DNA of 64,000 bases from Hermatobates lingyangjiaoensis. Lineage: Eukaryota; Arthropoda; Insecta; Hemiptera; Hermatobatidae. The stretch covers positions 1,426,001-1,490,000 of the forward strand of contig JAPFBL010000003.1 in assembly GCA_026182355.1 (NCBI GenBank), written 5' to 3'. Numbering within the stretch: position 1 is the stretch's first letter; the number at the start of each line of letters is the position of its first letter. This document shows, in pieces, positions 34,721 to 47,203 of this stretch. A program made the translations under genes and the position numbers. The notes under the pieces are model-generated. The model worked only from the letters and a program-made list of their open reading frames with translations, ran no database searches and was not told the DNA's origin.

Positions 34721-36509
34721 AGGAAATAATGAGTTCATAATCTAGTGTTACATGGCTCAGTGAACGTACACTAAACTGGAAAATATGCAATAGGTTTTGT
34801 AGATGATTATTACATAAATTACACACTAAGTCCTAAAATTGGTTTACAAATTCGGGTTAGCTTATTCTATTCAAAATAGCAAACTTCAAAAAACATAAGA
34901 AAATCATTTTTTTTGCAATTTCCTTTTAATTTATTCAAAGTGGATAGTTTAAATGTTATTAGCGATTGTTTTCACAATACAGTGAATATAAAGAGAATAC
35001 GCACGTGGAATTTTTTTTACTCCTCTAATTTGTTTTTAATCTTATTTGAGTAATGCCTCTTGTTTTATTAAGAGTTAGTAACGTTTTTAACACATGTTAA
35101 ATAAAAAAAATTAAATACAATTTTTTAAAAACGAAATTTAAAACCTTTAAAATCAAAGATTAAAACGTTATTTACGTCTTTGCATAATGACTTGACTGTT
35201 TATGTATTTATCATATTCAACTTATTATAAGAATACTGTGTTATTTCTTCCACCAATATTTGTACAATATCTAATTTTAAAATATGTTAAACATAGCGAT
35301 AAAGTATTCAATATGATTACATTATACACATTTAGGCTTCATAGCTATAATATCAAAAATAAATCCTCAAGACTTAATATAATGAAAAGTTATAAATCCT
35401 AGAAAAAGAATTTCTTCAATAACCATGCTTTTGATAATATATAGGAAATGATAGTGTTAATTTTTCATTATATCTATTCTTGAAAATACTCCAATTTTAA
35501 AGTGTTTGTATGAATAATTAATTGGCTTAGTTTCTGTTGACATCCGTGTATGAATAGCGACTCTTGTCGATTCATTTAGTCATTTCCATAGCAGTCAAGT
35601 TTATCGCCTCATAAATATTCATATTCTGATTTTTCAAGCACCTCGCATTGGCGCCAGTGACAGGCTCAATATTTTTCATTCCCTTTAGGAATTTTTTACT
35701 CTATTGCTTAATGAGATATGAATCCTTGATTTTCCCATATAACTTACAAGCAGAAAATTGTGTTTATTATATTTTTATTTGAAGCTATGGTACTCATGAA
35801 TATATCTAGAATGAAACAAAATATTACAGTGAAAGCCTTATGGTTGCAAGACAGTTCCATTGAAGAACAGAGAAGGAATTTACAAGATGACTGTTAGAAA
35901 TTTATTAAGAAAGTAGTATATTGGAAAATGTAAAATTTTCAATTTTTGTTATAAAATACGCCATTAAATCAGAGTTAAATAATATTTTCTAAGTTGGACT
36001 GCAGCAGTGAACGTCAGAATCTCTTTTGAAAAATGATGTTTTCATGATAATCTTTTAAGATAATAAAGAAAACCATAATTCAGCGAAACCATAAATGAGA
36101 AAAGTGTCACAAGTCATAATTAATGTTCTTGCTAAAACAATATAAATATTTGTTTTATAATATTCTACAGGGCTTGAGTGTATGCACAGAACGTCGAGGA
36201 GTCCCTGTTCAGACTTGCCATAATCCACAGTTCCATGAGTCTCAAAGGGGATCACGAAGCTTCAAATACTCTTTGACCAAATAAATAGATATCATATACT
36301 TCATATCACTGAAAAATATCATAATAAATTAAAGTCGAATAAAATTTTATTACAAAAAAGTACTGAGCTAATCATTCTTTGACGCGCCATTTGAAAAGCA
36401 TTCAATAGAGTCAAGTAGCATTGAAATGAATTTCTCTTGAATTATATCAGTCATCTGTAAAATACTTAAGCGATATGGGAGTCATTTCAAGTTGAAGTGA
36501 TAATTGGAA
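34721..36509. other. AT-rich DNA, nothing recognised
   Basis: No supported gene, RNA or repeat family. Confidence 0.45.
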
Positions 36510-36725
36510 ACAAGACGCCTTCAAGTGTGGATGTCTTTTGATATTGCAGAGCGATGGCTGGAGGAGAGTGCACTCCGGCCGATGCGAGTAGAGGCTCAGT
36601 GATTATTGTGGCAACCTGAGCTCCGCTGCACAAAGGAGCAGGTCTGATAATTAAATTCCAGAGCCAGCCCTCGGATTCCTCAGGCGCTCCTCCGCCCAGT
36701 AATTCTGTCGTTTGCGTCAAGTAAC
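36510..36725. other. GC-richer island, possible conserved noncoding element
   Basis: About 200 bp of balanced composition with CTGATAATTAAATT (homeodomain-like) and GCACAAAGGAG (TCF/SOX-like) sites. A minus-strand frame of 77 codons (36487-36720) has no known motif. Regulatory role is inference from composition only. Confidence 0.25.
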
Positions 36726-37144
36726 AAACTTGTACTTTTCTTCACCCTACACCTTGTGATAATTTACATTCAATTTAAGTTTTCTTGAAATTTAGTTAAA
36801 CTTCTTTTCTAATATATTTATCTTTCAAATACGTAATAAACCTTGCCATAGAACAAAATGGAAGTTAATATAAAGAAACTATGATGACAGTATACATGTA
36901 GAAATAATTTTATGATTTATCATTATTTGAGATCTAAGGAAAACTTTTTAGATTTTTATGATGACGTCTATGTTTTCAAAGGAAATTAAGCATATAAAAT
37001 GCCTTAAACACACTACAGATCACTCCATCCTGCATATCAAATGAATATTTTATCCATTCTGGATGGATAAAATGGACCAATATAAGGTTTGTATCTATCC
37101 ATTCAAAATTAAATTACACGTTTGAAACTTCTATATTAACAGTA
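36726..37144. other. AT-rich DNA, nothing recognised
   Basis: A short palindromic TATCCATTCTGGATGGATA occurs near 37051; otherwise no feature. Confidence 0.4.
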
Positions 37145-37445
37145 TTAAGTTAATTCCGTCAAAATCTCGATATCGATTTTTTTCATGATCGCTACTATGC
37201 TTTACTTATTAAGTAAAGCATAGTAGCGATCATGAAAACGTTTGTATCATAAAAATGTTATGTATCATAAAAAAAAATTATGATTAAATTTCATAAATTT
37301 ACGAAATAAGTGTATTACTTATTAAGTAAAGCATAGTATCGAAAGTAAAAAGTAAAAAGTTATATGTTTTACTATTTAAACAAAAATGCTATGATAAAAT
37401 TAATGAACTATTTACTCTAATGTTGTTAAAACCGTAGTATACGGT
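37145..37445. repeat. Family C end fragment with perfect palindrome
   Basis: GTTAATTCCGTCAAAATCTC, then a block ending ACTATGCTTTACTTA, matches the right end of family C (49795-49850), and 37340-37440 matches 34610-34715. Between them lies a perfect inverted repeat with 29-bp arms (37180-37208 and 37210-37238) and a one-base centre, formed by two copies of the family C terminus joined head to head. Confidence 0.7.
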
Positions 37446-38311
37446 TATACAACGCATACTAAACAATATATTCAGTAACGAAATTTTGTTCATAATTTAT
37501 CTGATATGAAATTATCAGTTTTATATTATTTCTCTTGGATCAAGGCGGTAATGTGGATAAAATATATCTAGAAATAGTTAATTATTAAATGAGTCGCATT
37601 TTTGTTGTTAACGGCACGGAAAGTCAACAATTTTTTTGAAATAAATCAAAACTACAACAATAAATCAAAAACTACAAAAATAAATCAAAACAGAGTAAAT
37701 TAAGGATTATTTATGACTAATTATAAGGTAGACAGGGACAGATATGGATGGTGATTGAAGAGTGGTTTTTGCCAGTCGGATTGTGCAGTGCGCATGGTCA
37801 GGTTCAAGACGTCCAAGCCTATCGCTCCCCTATTGCAAACTGTTTGCTCAGTGCTCTCTCCAGTGGCTTCTGGCTATTGACTTATCCATATCACAACCAA
37901 CAAACACAAGTGTATATATACGAAAAAATACACAAGATAAAATTTCTAGCAGAAGAAGGTCTAAATGGGTTTCCATTAACTATTATATCTACTATTCTTT
38001 CTCAGATCGGCTAATGGTACTTGATACAATATGAAGAAAAAGAAAAAGATAAAAAGTATAATAACATTTTCACTTGTGTTGTTTTTTTTATAATATTAAA
38101 ACATTTTGACTTAAAGTTATTTTAAAATAGAGAGGTGAATGAGTTTGGCATCATATAAGAATTCTTTTACTTTCCAAAAAAACATTTAATAATGTCATTC
38201 TATGACATCTACGTTTGCCTTCATATTTCTTTGTTTTTTTTTTTGCCAAATAGTTGCTACGGAGAAGGTATAAATAACATACAATTAAACCAAAGTGTAA
38301 GCCGCATGTCA
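37446..38311. other. Mostly AT-rich DNA; GC-richer patch 37740-37890
   Basis: The patch holds two overlapping frames of about 90 codons without ATG-proximal support or known motifs. Possibly a noncoding conserved block. Nothing else seen. Confidence 0.35.
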
Positions 38312-38319
38312 GTTTAGAG

Positions 38320-39139
38320 CAGTGGTTCTCAAACTGGGGTCCGCGGTCCCCTAGGGGACCGCGAAGAGTCCATTCAGTACTTGAAATTGTCGACTAGCCC
38401 ATTTGGGATTGTTACAGTCATAATGACATCGTTGTTGTTGGGAAAGGATATCAAAGCGTTGCATCTCAAATTACACCTTTTTCCGTTTGAAGGTTCTGGA
38501 TAGGGAGGGAGAGTCAAAGAAGTGTTTTGTTTGTGTGACTCATGTCAACAAGCTTACGCGATTCTACTCGAGTTGTATTGATTGGAGGTGAGGTGAATTG
38601 CGTGATTATATGTGAATTGTTTTCCGTGAATTGTCAATTAGTGATTTTTGGATCCAAATGGTACAGTCCTATCCTGAAGTTGCAAAGCTGGCTCTAAAGC
38701 TGCTGATTCCATTCGCAACCACCAATGAATGTGAGAAAGCATTTTCTGCATTACTTGCCATCAAAACAAAATCCCGAAACAGGTTAGAAGCCACAAATGA
38801 TATGAGAGTTGCACTTGCCAAAACTAAGCCAAATATAGAAGAACTGGTTGAGGCAAAGCAAATGCTCCCATCACATTGAATGAAGTTTTAATATATTTCA
38901 ATGTTGCTATTTTCTGATTGAATAATTGATTAAATAAGATTTTTTTTGTTTGAATAGAAATCTGTTGCAATTTTTTGAATACATATTTTTGTGTTTGAAT
39001 AAACGTTTGTTTCCCCAAAATGTTTTTTTTCAGTAAAACCTATATGTTAACTGGTTGTTATAAAAGGGTCCGTGAGCCATCTAAAATATCATAAAGAGAC
39101 CGCCATGCAAAAAATCTCAAAATAGTTTGAGAACCACTG
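38320..39139 (+). mobile_element. hAT-family transposon, internally deleted, 8-bp TSD
   Basis: Ends are CAGTGGTTCTCAAACT and its inverted complement AGTTTGAGAACCACTG. The flanks carry an exact 8-bp duplication GTTTAGAG (38312-38319 and 39140-39147), the hallmark of hAT insertion. Subterminal GGTCCCCTAGGGGACC (38347-38362) is a perfect palindrome. The termini are of the hAT-Charlie type. At 820 bp it keeps only the C-terminal transposase piece, so it is nonautonomous. Confidence 0.92.
38631..38879 (+). pseudogene. hAT transposase C-terminal dimerisation domain
   Basis: The frame reads FWIQMVQSYPEVAKLALKLL, PFATTNECEKAFSALLAIKT, KSRNRLEATNDMRVALAK and KPNIEELVEAKQ, then stops. This is the hAT C-terminal domain: alternating hydrophobic helix, P-x-x-x-x-x-C-E-x-x-F-S, then K-x-R-N-R-L. 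It resembles the ZBED5/SCAND3-type branch. No ATG opens this frame, and the zinc finger and RNase-H-like core with the catalytic Asp residues are missing, so it is a remnant. Confidence 0.88.
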
Positions 39140-39147
39140 GTTTAGAG

Positions 39148-41494
39148 ACTATTTTGTAGTTTATCCCCTTATAAAATCACTTTACCAGAAGAAATGGGTC
39201 TACTTGTTAATATACCCGGCTATTATTAGGAAAGAAAATCGTAATTTTGTAGTTTGCTTTAAAGCAGCATATAATGTTCTGGGAATGTTGCAACAGGTGT
39301 TACAAATGCCTTTCAATGTACCAACTTGTAAAGCCACAGATCTACACGGCACACAAACGTCAGTATTTAGTAATGCAATTAATACAGTTCTTATTCAAAT
39401 ACTTGTAATTTAGAAGTTTCACCAGTCCTTAAAGCTTTGAAAATGGATGTATTTTAATGTAGCGAGGTTAATAGTTCTGTTAGCTTTATTTCTCTAATTA
39501 TTTCTGTTGTTTGTTATATAAGAGATGTGATCAGATGTTCAGAGATATGCCATCTAACCGCATACTGCTGATATCCCCTGAATTACAATGTATGCTAGAA
39601 TTTGTATAAGTGATTCGGGTAAATGTTAAGTTTGAACATTCAAAGTTGTGGTATTTACAATTAGCTGGTTTTAGATAATTGCTAATATTTGTATTATGGA
39701 ATTTGCATAGATGTATATTTAGCTGTAATAACACAGTGTCGACCAGTTTTACTATTTACTTATTATATACTTATTCATAATTTATGTCATTGTGTTTCTT
39801 GGAGATGTGTTTACGGATCAATATCTTTAAGCTTGGACAGTCCTAGGGCTTCGTTGGTCTTAATATTAAAAAAATAAACAGCATACGTTATACTAATCAA
39901 TTCATTATTATTAATATCAGTGGACCTAGAATAAATCATGAATTAATCAGGATCTGTACCTCACCATTTCTAAACCAAATATTTAAATTTCATAGATGAA
40001 ATATAAAATTCATATTTCATTGTCTAAATTCATAGATATTTACTTTTTTTACATTATGTTGTAACATTTCTGTATCTATGTTGACAAGTAAAAATTGGAT
40101 AGAAAAGAAGGTTAAAAGATTTATTTTAGTCCTCCATTGAATTGTATCCCTTATTTTCCTATCTCTTTATTTAACCTTTCATTGTAATATTTTTTTTGCA
40201 TTTTTCTGCTGTTCTGAAGATTATCTCCTTTTTGGATTTCCTTTTCCCTTTTCTTCATCTACTTTTATTTCTTTCCTTGATCTCTTTCTGTATGATCTTA
40301 TATAAAGTACTATAAGCTTCTTTTATTCAGATGAAACTTGTGATTTAACCAAATCCTCTTTCCATTATTCAGAAGAAGGAAATTGGTTCATAACATTTCA
40401 GTGGGAATATTATGAATGCTGATACTCATGTAGAGATGTGTTCTGCTTGAAGAGAAACACTACAATGAAGGTTCTCTTCATGCAGTGCTAATGCTGTCAG
40501 CCTAGCCTGGGAGTGGAAAGTGATAATAGATAGTGTCCACTTGTACATAAAAGGGAATGACCATTTTCATTCAAAGAAGTGTACAAACCTCTGTTATTCA
40601 ACAATAATTATTTCATATATTTGTATATTTCTAAGTTTTTCATGACTGTCAGTAAATGAGGGTATTAGCAGTAAGTACGTACGTACTAACAATAAGACTT
40701 ACTTGCGTCAGAAGCATCCCAGCTATGAAAGTGTCATCACATACCTGAAAAAAAAACGGAATTAGAAAAAGTACCCAATAAGTTTATACAAACGATACAA
40801 AAATCATTTTTATTTTTCTAATGTAACATGCACACTGCTCACCACATTCTAGGCGTCCATATGATATAGATAGACTCTTATTATGAAACTATGATTAGAT
40901 TATGAAACTATGTGATCTAAGCTACTTTGAAATATTTCATTCATATTTTTTATATGTTCATCATTAAATAACGTCATATTCAAGATTTTCTATAATCATT
41001 TCCAACAGCACAATCAGATCTAACTGTTTGTATTGTTCATGTAAGCAACTGGTATACTTAATAGAAATAAAAAACTGGGTCAACATATGGCTCGAGAGGG
41101 ATATTTTTTTAGAATATATCTACAACTTATTATTAAAACGTTGTATGCAATAAGAGATAAAAAACCGATTGTTTTTTATAAGATGTAGAGATTAAAATAT
41201 TTTAAAAAGAAATCACTATATAAAGAATGTTTAGGCATGATCAATTACAAATTTCATTTTCTGTAACATAATTAAAAACATCTCAATCATGACGTCGTAA
41301 AATTTCTGTAAAAAAACGTTATGAGTATCATTTAGTATTTATTGACATTTTTACATTCATCAGGGTGTGATGGAGACGCTATTATTGTTCTATAGTATGT
41401 TCTATTAAAACGGTTTTTTACATAAAATCTGTATTTTTTCATTTTTTTGTGCTCTATTGCATTCTTAAAGTTATTAACACTATAACATTATGCC
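39148..41494. other. AT-rich DNA, nothing recognised
   Basis: About 2.3 kb without supported gene or shared repeat. Short frames (39204, 39531, 39689) carry no motifs. A palindromic ACGTACGTAC occurs at about 40676. Confidence 0.45.
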
Positions 41495-41660
41495 GGTATA
41501 GTGATGGAGTGATTATGGGCCTCTTATAGCCTCTGGCACTTAACTCCCGCTTTCGGCCTTCGCGAGATTTGAAGTCAAGTTTATACTACCCGTTAACCTC
41601 TTATCTGCAGGAACAAACGAAGGATTGAGAAAGGTGGCCATGGGTTTGGCCTTCTCCTCC
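41495..41660 (+). mobile_element. Family A copy 4a, 5' fragment
   Basis: GTATAGTGATGGAGTGATTA through GGCCTTCGCGAGA to TGGCC matches the first 140 bp of copy 1 in the same orientation. It ends where an inverted copy begins. Confidence 0.65.
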
Positions 41661-41667
41661 TCTTTAT

Positions 41668-42343
41668 TGATTAACTGAGAGTGGCAATAGCACTGTGTCT
41701 GGAAAATAAACTATTGTACTTCCCCTTTCTGCAATAAAGTACCCCAGTAGTTTGCTTCAACGGCTCCAAGAAGCTCAGCACTTTTCCTGGGTCTAGCGGT
41801 AATAGTTCTTCTATGGTTTTGTTGAGTGTCCCGAAGCTCCTACGGCTTAGGGACACTCAATCTGCAGCATAGCTGCCTGACAACCAGCCAGCAGGTGCAA
41901 CGGTGATCCTTCGTCTTCTTTGCAGAATCTGCACAAACCATAATTGATAATGCCCATTCAGGCTCTCTACGTTTCGTAAGAAAGTGACTTCCTTTCTCCT
42001 TATTTGGGTCCTTAGTTTCAGTTGTGGGAGGTTGGCTCCCACTACTTAGCGCTTTTGGACCCTCTGCACTTCCGGAGGATGGTCTCCGGACTTCCTTCTT
42101 CATAGTATCATACAGGGAAAAATCTCTGTAGCTCTATCGGTGGTATTTTGTCCTCTCCAGAAGAGCACCACATACCGAAGTAAGACTATGTACACAAGGG
42201 TGTCGCCTGGTACCTTTCAGGCTTCGTTCGTAACACAGTAACACCCCTGTATCATCATCCATACTTCTACTTGGATTGCATAACGCCTTGGATTGGAGCT
42301 GGGATAAGAGGAGAGGATTTAAGAAGTTGGAACGATTGTTTGA
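41668..42343 (-). mobile_element. Family A copy 4b, inverted near-complete
   Basis: A minus-strand copy from the 3' end (near 41670) to the block about 150 bp from the 5' end (AGTTGGAACGATTG near 42325). On the minus strand it keeps the best C-terminal knuckle: ATG at 41957, then GLCRFCKEDEGSPLHLLAGC, with a C-x2-C-x8-H-x4-C pattern. The frame ends near 41843, and the text continues in another frame as RSFGTLNKTIEELLPLDPGK and VLSFLEPLKQTTG. Confidence 0.72.
41843..41957 (-). pseudogene. LINE C-terminal CCHC knuckle, best copy
   Basis: In-frame reading from the ATG at 41957-41955 gives CRFCKEDE and HLLAGC with all four zinc ligands, then a stop. The downstream conserved LPLDPGKVLSFLEPL segment lies in the next frame (41671-41856). 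The frameshift makes it a pseudogene, but it identifies the family as Jockey/CR1/R1-like. Confidence 0.65.
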
Positions 42344-42540
42344 TTATTTGCTGCACAGAGGTAGGTGCTTCGGGACACTCAACAAAACCATAGAAAAACG
42401 TTCAACGTTGTACCCAGCAAAAGTGCTGAGCTTCTTGGAGGCGTTGAAGCTAACTCCTGGAGTACTTTAGTACAGAAGAGGGGAAGTACAATAGTTTTTG
42501 TTTAACATGCAGTACTATAGTCACTCTCAAATAATAATAA
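42344..42540 (+). mobile_element. Family A copy 4c, 3' fragment
   Basis: From GCTGCACAGAGGTAGGTGC to the (AAT)n tail at 42528-42540, same orientation as copy 1. With 4a it may be the two ends of one plus-strand element interrupted by 4b. Confidence 0.65.
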
Positions 42541-44099
42541 TAAAAAAACTATTGAACTATATATAAAACTATAACACCATGTAACTATATCCAACGCTTA
42601 AGGGATTTCCCTTTAGTGGTGTATTTAAGAAGAAAATGTCTCTTCATTTGTTATTTGGTACCCATTTTATTTAGAGAAACGCAAAATTTGCAAATTAATC
42701 ATAGTAAAAATTAGTTCTGTACTAAAATCATCAATGAAACTAAAAATGTAATAGTCTTTGCATACATCATATTTGATTTTATAAGATACTTAATTTTGAT
42801 AAATTCCAATTCATATATATCTTAGATTAGACATTCTGCAAAAATATGTTCTTAATATTTTTTACCTGAGCAATGTTAGTGCACGCAACAAGAAAGAATA
42901 ACATAATTCATTCGACAGATAATTGCTTGTTAAAAACATTGGTATATCACCATTTCTGTGTAGTATATTTTATCTGTACTTAACTTCAAGTAAATATATG
43001 TTTCTAAGAATGGAATCATCAATATAAACAAATATTATTTATATGAATATATGAAAGTTTATATAAGAATTTATGGTTATACGAATAAAATTACAGAATA
43101 ATATATTTTACATTTTTGAATTATATTAATGAAATGATGTAGATTAAATATGTAATCAAAAATGAATTAAAAATGATGTAAATGAAAAATTAACAGACCT
43201 TAAACTAACAACTATTAAAATGAAACGCATAATAAGAATACCTTCATCACTGAACAGAGTTGCGAAAATAATTCAATATATAATTATGGAAATTGAATGG
43301 AGTTTAAACTTAAATGGACATCTTAATTTTTTTGTTCTTATATTAGTTGTGACTGTAACAAGACTTAATGACGTTATGAATTTAACATTGTTTTCTTTAT
43401 AAGTACAGAGTACATTTAGCATAAATTAAGTGGATAAAACAAAAGAAATGCAAACGAATTAAATATTATTTCAGATTTTCAGTCTGATTTACACTTAAAT
43501 GCACAAAAATAATCAACCAAATTATTATGCAGAAAAAAATGTAAAGAAACATATAAAAATAACGAAAAGTGTGATTGTAAAACTCATATGAATTAAGAAA
43601 ACGGTGGACATTAGGAAAATAAAGAAATGTTTTGTTTTAAATATAGTGTTGGAAATTCTTTTTCTCCAAAGGTAATATTTCAGGATTCTGAAATTAGAAC
43701 TAAATAAATTTGGTCTACTATTGAAATTGGACTTTAATAAACTTAAATGCACGTTTGTTGAATAGAGTGTTGTGGAAAGGGATTTGAGTTAAGATAGCTA
43801 ACAGATACCCTGTTTGCACTGATCTCGTAATTTATTCGACCATATCGGCGAGCAGGCCCTACTACTACTCTTAGTGATTTGTCTCTACTCCAAGGGTGTC
43901 TCCAATACAATGTACCCAAATCCTTGTGTTATCAAACTAACAGTTAATATTACACCCTTAAACTACTTCGTCTAATGCATTTACACTGCTCCAAATAACA
44001 ACTACTTGCTAACGTTACAATTACAAATAACAGTTAACATGTGCCTCAATAGTTTAAACATAAATAAATATATACATATATATATAACAAGATTTTACA
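42541..44099. other. AT-rich DNA, nothing recognised
   Basis: A GC-richer patch at 43800-43920 has no recognisable coding content. A small (TA) run sits at 44072-44085. Confidence 0.45.
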
Positions 44100-44163
44100 T
44101 AAATACGTGAAATAACAATCAATGATCAAACCACAAAATGAAAAGGGAAAAACGACTAAGATC

Positions 44164-44192
44164 TTTCAACCGTAAAAAGCGGTGTTCGTCAG
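44164..44192 (-). ncRNA. Hammerhead-like core in FB7 left arm
   Basis: Minus strand: CTGACGA (44192-44186), extra A, stem with ACCG/CGGT (one mismatch at its base) around a CTTTTTA loop, then GAAA (44167-44164). Consensus intact. Confidence 0.4.
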
Positions 44193-44240
44193 AGTCAAAA
44201 ACCCAAATGAGGTTTTTGACTTTCAGTTGAGTTTTTGACT

Positions 44241-44269
44241 CTGACGAAGACCGATTGTTCCAGTTGAAA
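44241..44269 (+). ncRNA. Hammerhead-like core in FB7 right arm
   Basis: CTGACGA (44241-44247), extra A, then 44249-44265, then GAAA (44266-44269). Consensus bases intact but stem II is weakened by substitutions, so activity is doubtful. Confidence 0.33.
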
Positions 44270-44300
44270 AATCTTAGTCGATTTTCAAAAAAGGTACGTT

Positions 44301-46121
44301 AAAATAAAGAAATATGATTTCTAAAGTAAATCATTACTATTGTAAAATTATTTTTCTTTTCATTATTTACACTTTATTTCTTATTTATTTGCTTATTTTC
44401 TCCGGAGCCATAAAATATTGCTCAGTCTTCTGTTATATAGTTAGGTAATTGTATTTCACATATATTTTTAAAACTTTTGGTAGTACTAAAAAAAAAAAAA
44501 TAAGAATTAATTCCAAAGAACAAACAATTGGATACTAAAAAAACCAGTCAGACACTTTTTGATCCTTAGGTCAAATGAAAAAAAAAATACTGCAGAACTG
44601 CAGTAGTTTCATTTTTATCTTATTCGCAAGTTTGAAATTATAGAAAAAGAATCTATAACCACATGGAACTGTGCAATCAAATTAAAGAAAGAATATAAGA
44701 CAGGGTCTTTATATATGTCAAAGTCTTAAAGACGTTCTTACATCATTAAAACTAACTGAAGTCACAACATAAGTCCCAGGCCATTCAAGTAATATGGTAC
44801 TGGGAGATTAATTAAAAATAGTATACATGATCTCATTTCATTGTAGTACACCAGAGAATAAAAAAAATACAATTATTTTCCTACTAACTTATGCAAAAGG
44901 CTGTAATCTGTTAGCATTGAAGAAATTCTGGTCTCTCTCATTATTGACGAATAAACCACAAGTATTATACATTCAGGTATTGTATTGAAATATTATAATA
45001 ATTTGATGTATTTCATTTCTCTATATATATATATACCATTTCCATATGTCATATGTAAATATTATGTAGGGAAATAATACCTTTTAGGATATTCATATTG
45101 CAATTTCCATACATTTAGCATGCGAAATATATAAATAGATACCGTATTGCATGCTTGTAAAATTTCATATAATGCAGTCTAGGCTTACTTTATGCAGTAT
45201 TTCATATTATATGGTTATAATTTTGTTTTTTGTGCAACTTGCATCGCATAATAATCGAAGAAATGAACTCCTACAATGGAATAGGACTGAGCAGAAAGAA
45301 AGGGATACCTAATCTGGTCAGAGCTTAGAGCAAAATTGTGTCTTAATCCAGTTTACAGCAGCCCACATGCAAGACATGTAATCAAGCCATTCTTTCGGGA
45401 GGACCAATAATACTTGTCTTTTTTATGACTACTCCGCAGTACGTCTCCCTTCTCTTACAACCATTACCTCAATTCTACAACATAATTTCAACTTAACACT
45501 TAATCAAGTTAAGAAAATAAAGTAAGTTAAATTTTTTGATTATACAGGTTTGTTTTAAAACAAATATTTAATTTCCTAAAAAAAAAATTACTGTTTTCTC
45601 TTTATTAAATAATGTCACCAGGACTTAGTGTAATTAAAGGTAAATGAAAGAAGGCTACACTTATTAAAACATGTCCTAATTAGGCTGTCCTGCAAAACTT
45701 TCTCTGCGGACCAAATTAAATATTCTTTTTTTATCAAAATAAAGCTTACTCAACGCTTTTTTTTTTAAAGGAATATATTATTTAACTTTTCGATAAGTTA
45801 GCTATGAGAAATTCAATCTTCTCTGAAGAAAAAGAAGGAAAAAGGTTTGAAAGATTAATTAAGAATAGGGTGGGAGGTAATTAGAAAGTTTTGAAAAAAG
45901 AAAAAAAAAATAGGAGCGCATGCGTGGATAGGAATCATTTATAAACATGCCAGAAAGAGGGGTGATACCAGAGGCATTTAAAGTTCACTATTGCCTTTTG
46001 CAGATTATTCTTTACTTCCATACACCTGCTTCAGTTTAATGGATTGATTGAACAACACTACTTCAGTACAGAACTGGCATAGTATGCAAAGTCTCTTTAC
46101 ATAGTCATTATCATTATAGGG
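44301..46121. other. AT-rich DNA, nothing recognised
   Basis: 45250-45440 is less AT-rich and contains no known coding motif; otherwise featureless. (TA) run near 45023-45035. Confidence 0.42.
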
Positions 46122-47203
46122 CAGTCACTGCTGTTTTGGCTAAAAGTTTCTCAAAAAAAGGCTAAAATTGGCTAAAAATATGGCATAATCTGCCAAACTT
46201 TTGGCTAAATTAAATAACAGAAATAATTTAATAAGACAACTACAAAAATAGTAAAGTAATATAAATACATAGATACAAAATTAATTTTAAATTTTACTGT
46301 AGAAACTGAAAATTCTGAAAAAAAATCAGATGACGTCTCTTCGTTTTGATGAATAGTAGATTTAGATAGCCCTTATGGCGTTCACAGGAGCCTCAGGTAA
46401 CACATGATATTTACAGAATTTGCTTTGATATTGAACATTAGCCCTTGCTGCTGGTAACAAATTTAGCGTTCAGAGTTGCATTTTATTTCTTAATTCTTAT
46501 TTTAATGTGTTTATATTGATAATGATTTGTCAATTTCAGAGTTGGATGTTGTGAAATCAGCATTGATATAGCGAATTCAAAGATTTTCTTCAAGTGATTT
46601 GAATCAATCAAATTTTTTTATATTGTAGAACCTTACTCTAGAATCTTACACCATTTTCATTGCTTTCATCGTTATGTGCACATTCAAGTTGAATTGGCAT
46701 ATGTCTCCACAGAACGTGAGAAGTGGAAAATATTTTAAAACCACACTTTACTACCTCCATACATGAGTTATAACCGACAACTGAACTGAAAGAATATCTT
46801 GAGTATAATTTTAAACTTTCTCTGTGTTTTCAGATAGTAAATAAATAAATGTTGGGTTTTTTGGATGTACTCCTTGGGTTCTGAAAAAATGTCATTCATG
46901 GGCTGGCAGAAATGCTTACATTCAAAACCTTCAACTAAGTCGGTATTAAACATGTAGAGAATATGTTCAAAACGAGCTCACACTTACGGCTGTAGTTAAA
47001 TTTATCATGAAACATTGTACCAACATGTTTAATACTCTTATAATTTGTGTACTATTATTCTACGTGCACTTTGTCACAAAATTGCTAAAAATTAGCCAAC
47101 GGTCCTCAGATATTGGCTGAATTTTTGGCTATTTGCTAGATTCGATAACTTACTGGATAGATGGACTTAAATTTGACTGGATTTAGCCGATTTGGCAACC
47201 CTG
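46122..47203. mobile_element. Possible decayed hAT-like element
   Basis: The left end CAGTCACTGCTGTTTTGGCT and the right-end complement CAGGGTTGCCAAATCGGCTA are similar, both followed by repeated (T)GGCTAAA motifs. CAGGGTTGCCA-type ends are common in hAT elements. No 8-bp duplication is visible. A 61-codon minus-strand frame at 46768-46953 is not recognisable as a transposase. Weak case. Confidence 0.35.

Larger units (their letters stand above)
44100..44300. mobile_element. Foldback element FB7 (FB3 family)
   Basis: Left arm TCAATGATCAAACCACAAAA onward; right arm complementary to AATCTTAGTCG at 44268-44281, where it is truncated. Both arms keep CTGACGA ... GAAA reading outward. A short partial third copy of GTTTTTGACTTTCAG sits in the centre. 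A short (TA)n lies upstream. Confidence 0.58.

Noticed and set aside
41340..41400. CTGATGA on the minus strand near 41365
   Set aside because: No stem II and no GAAA at a suitable distance, so not a hammerhead core.
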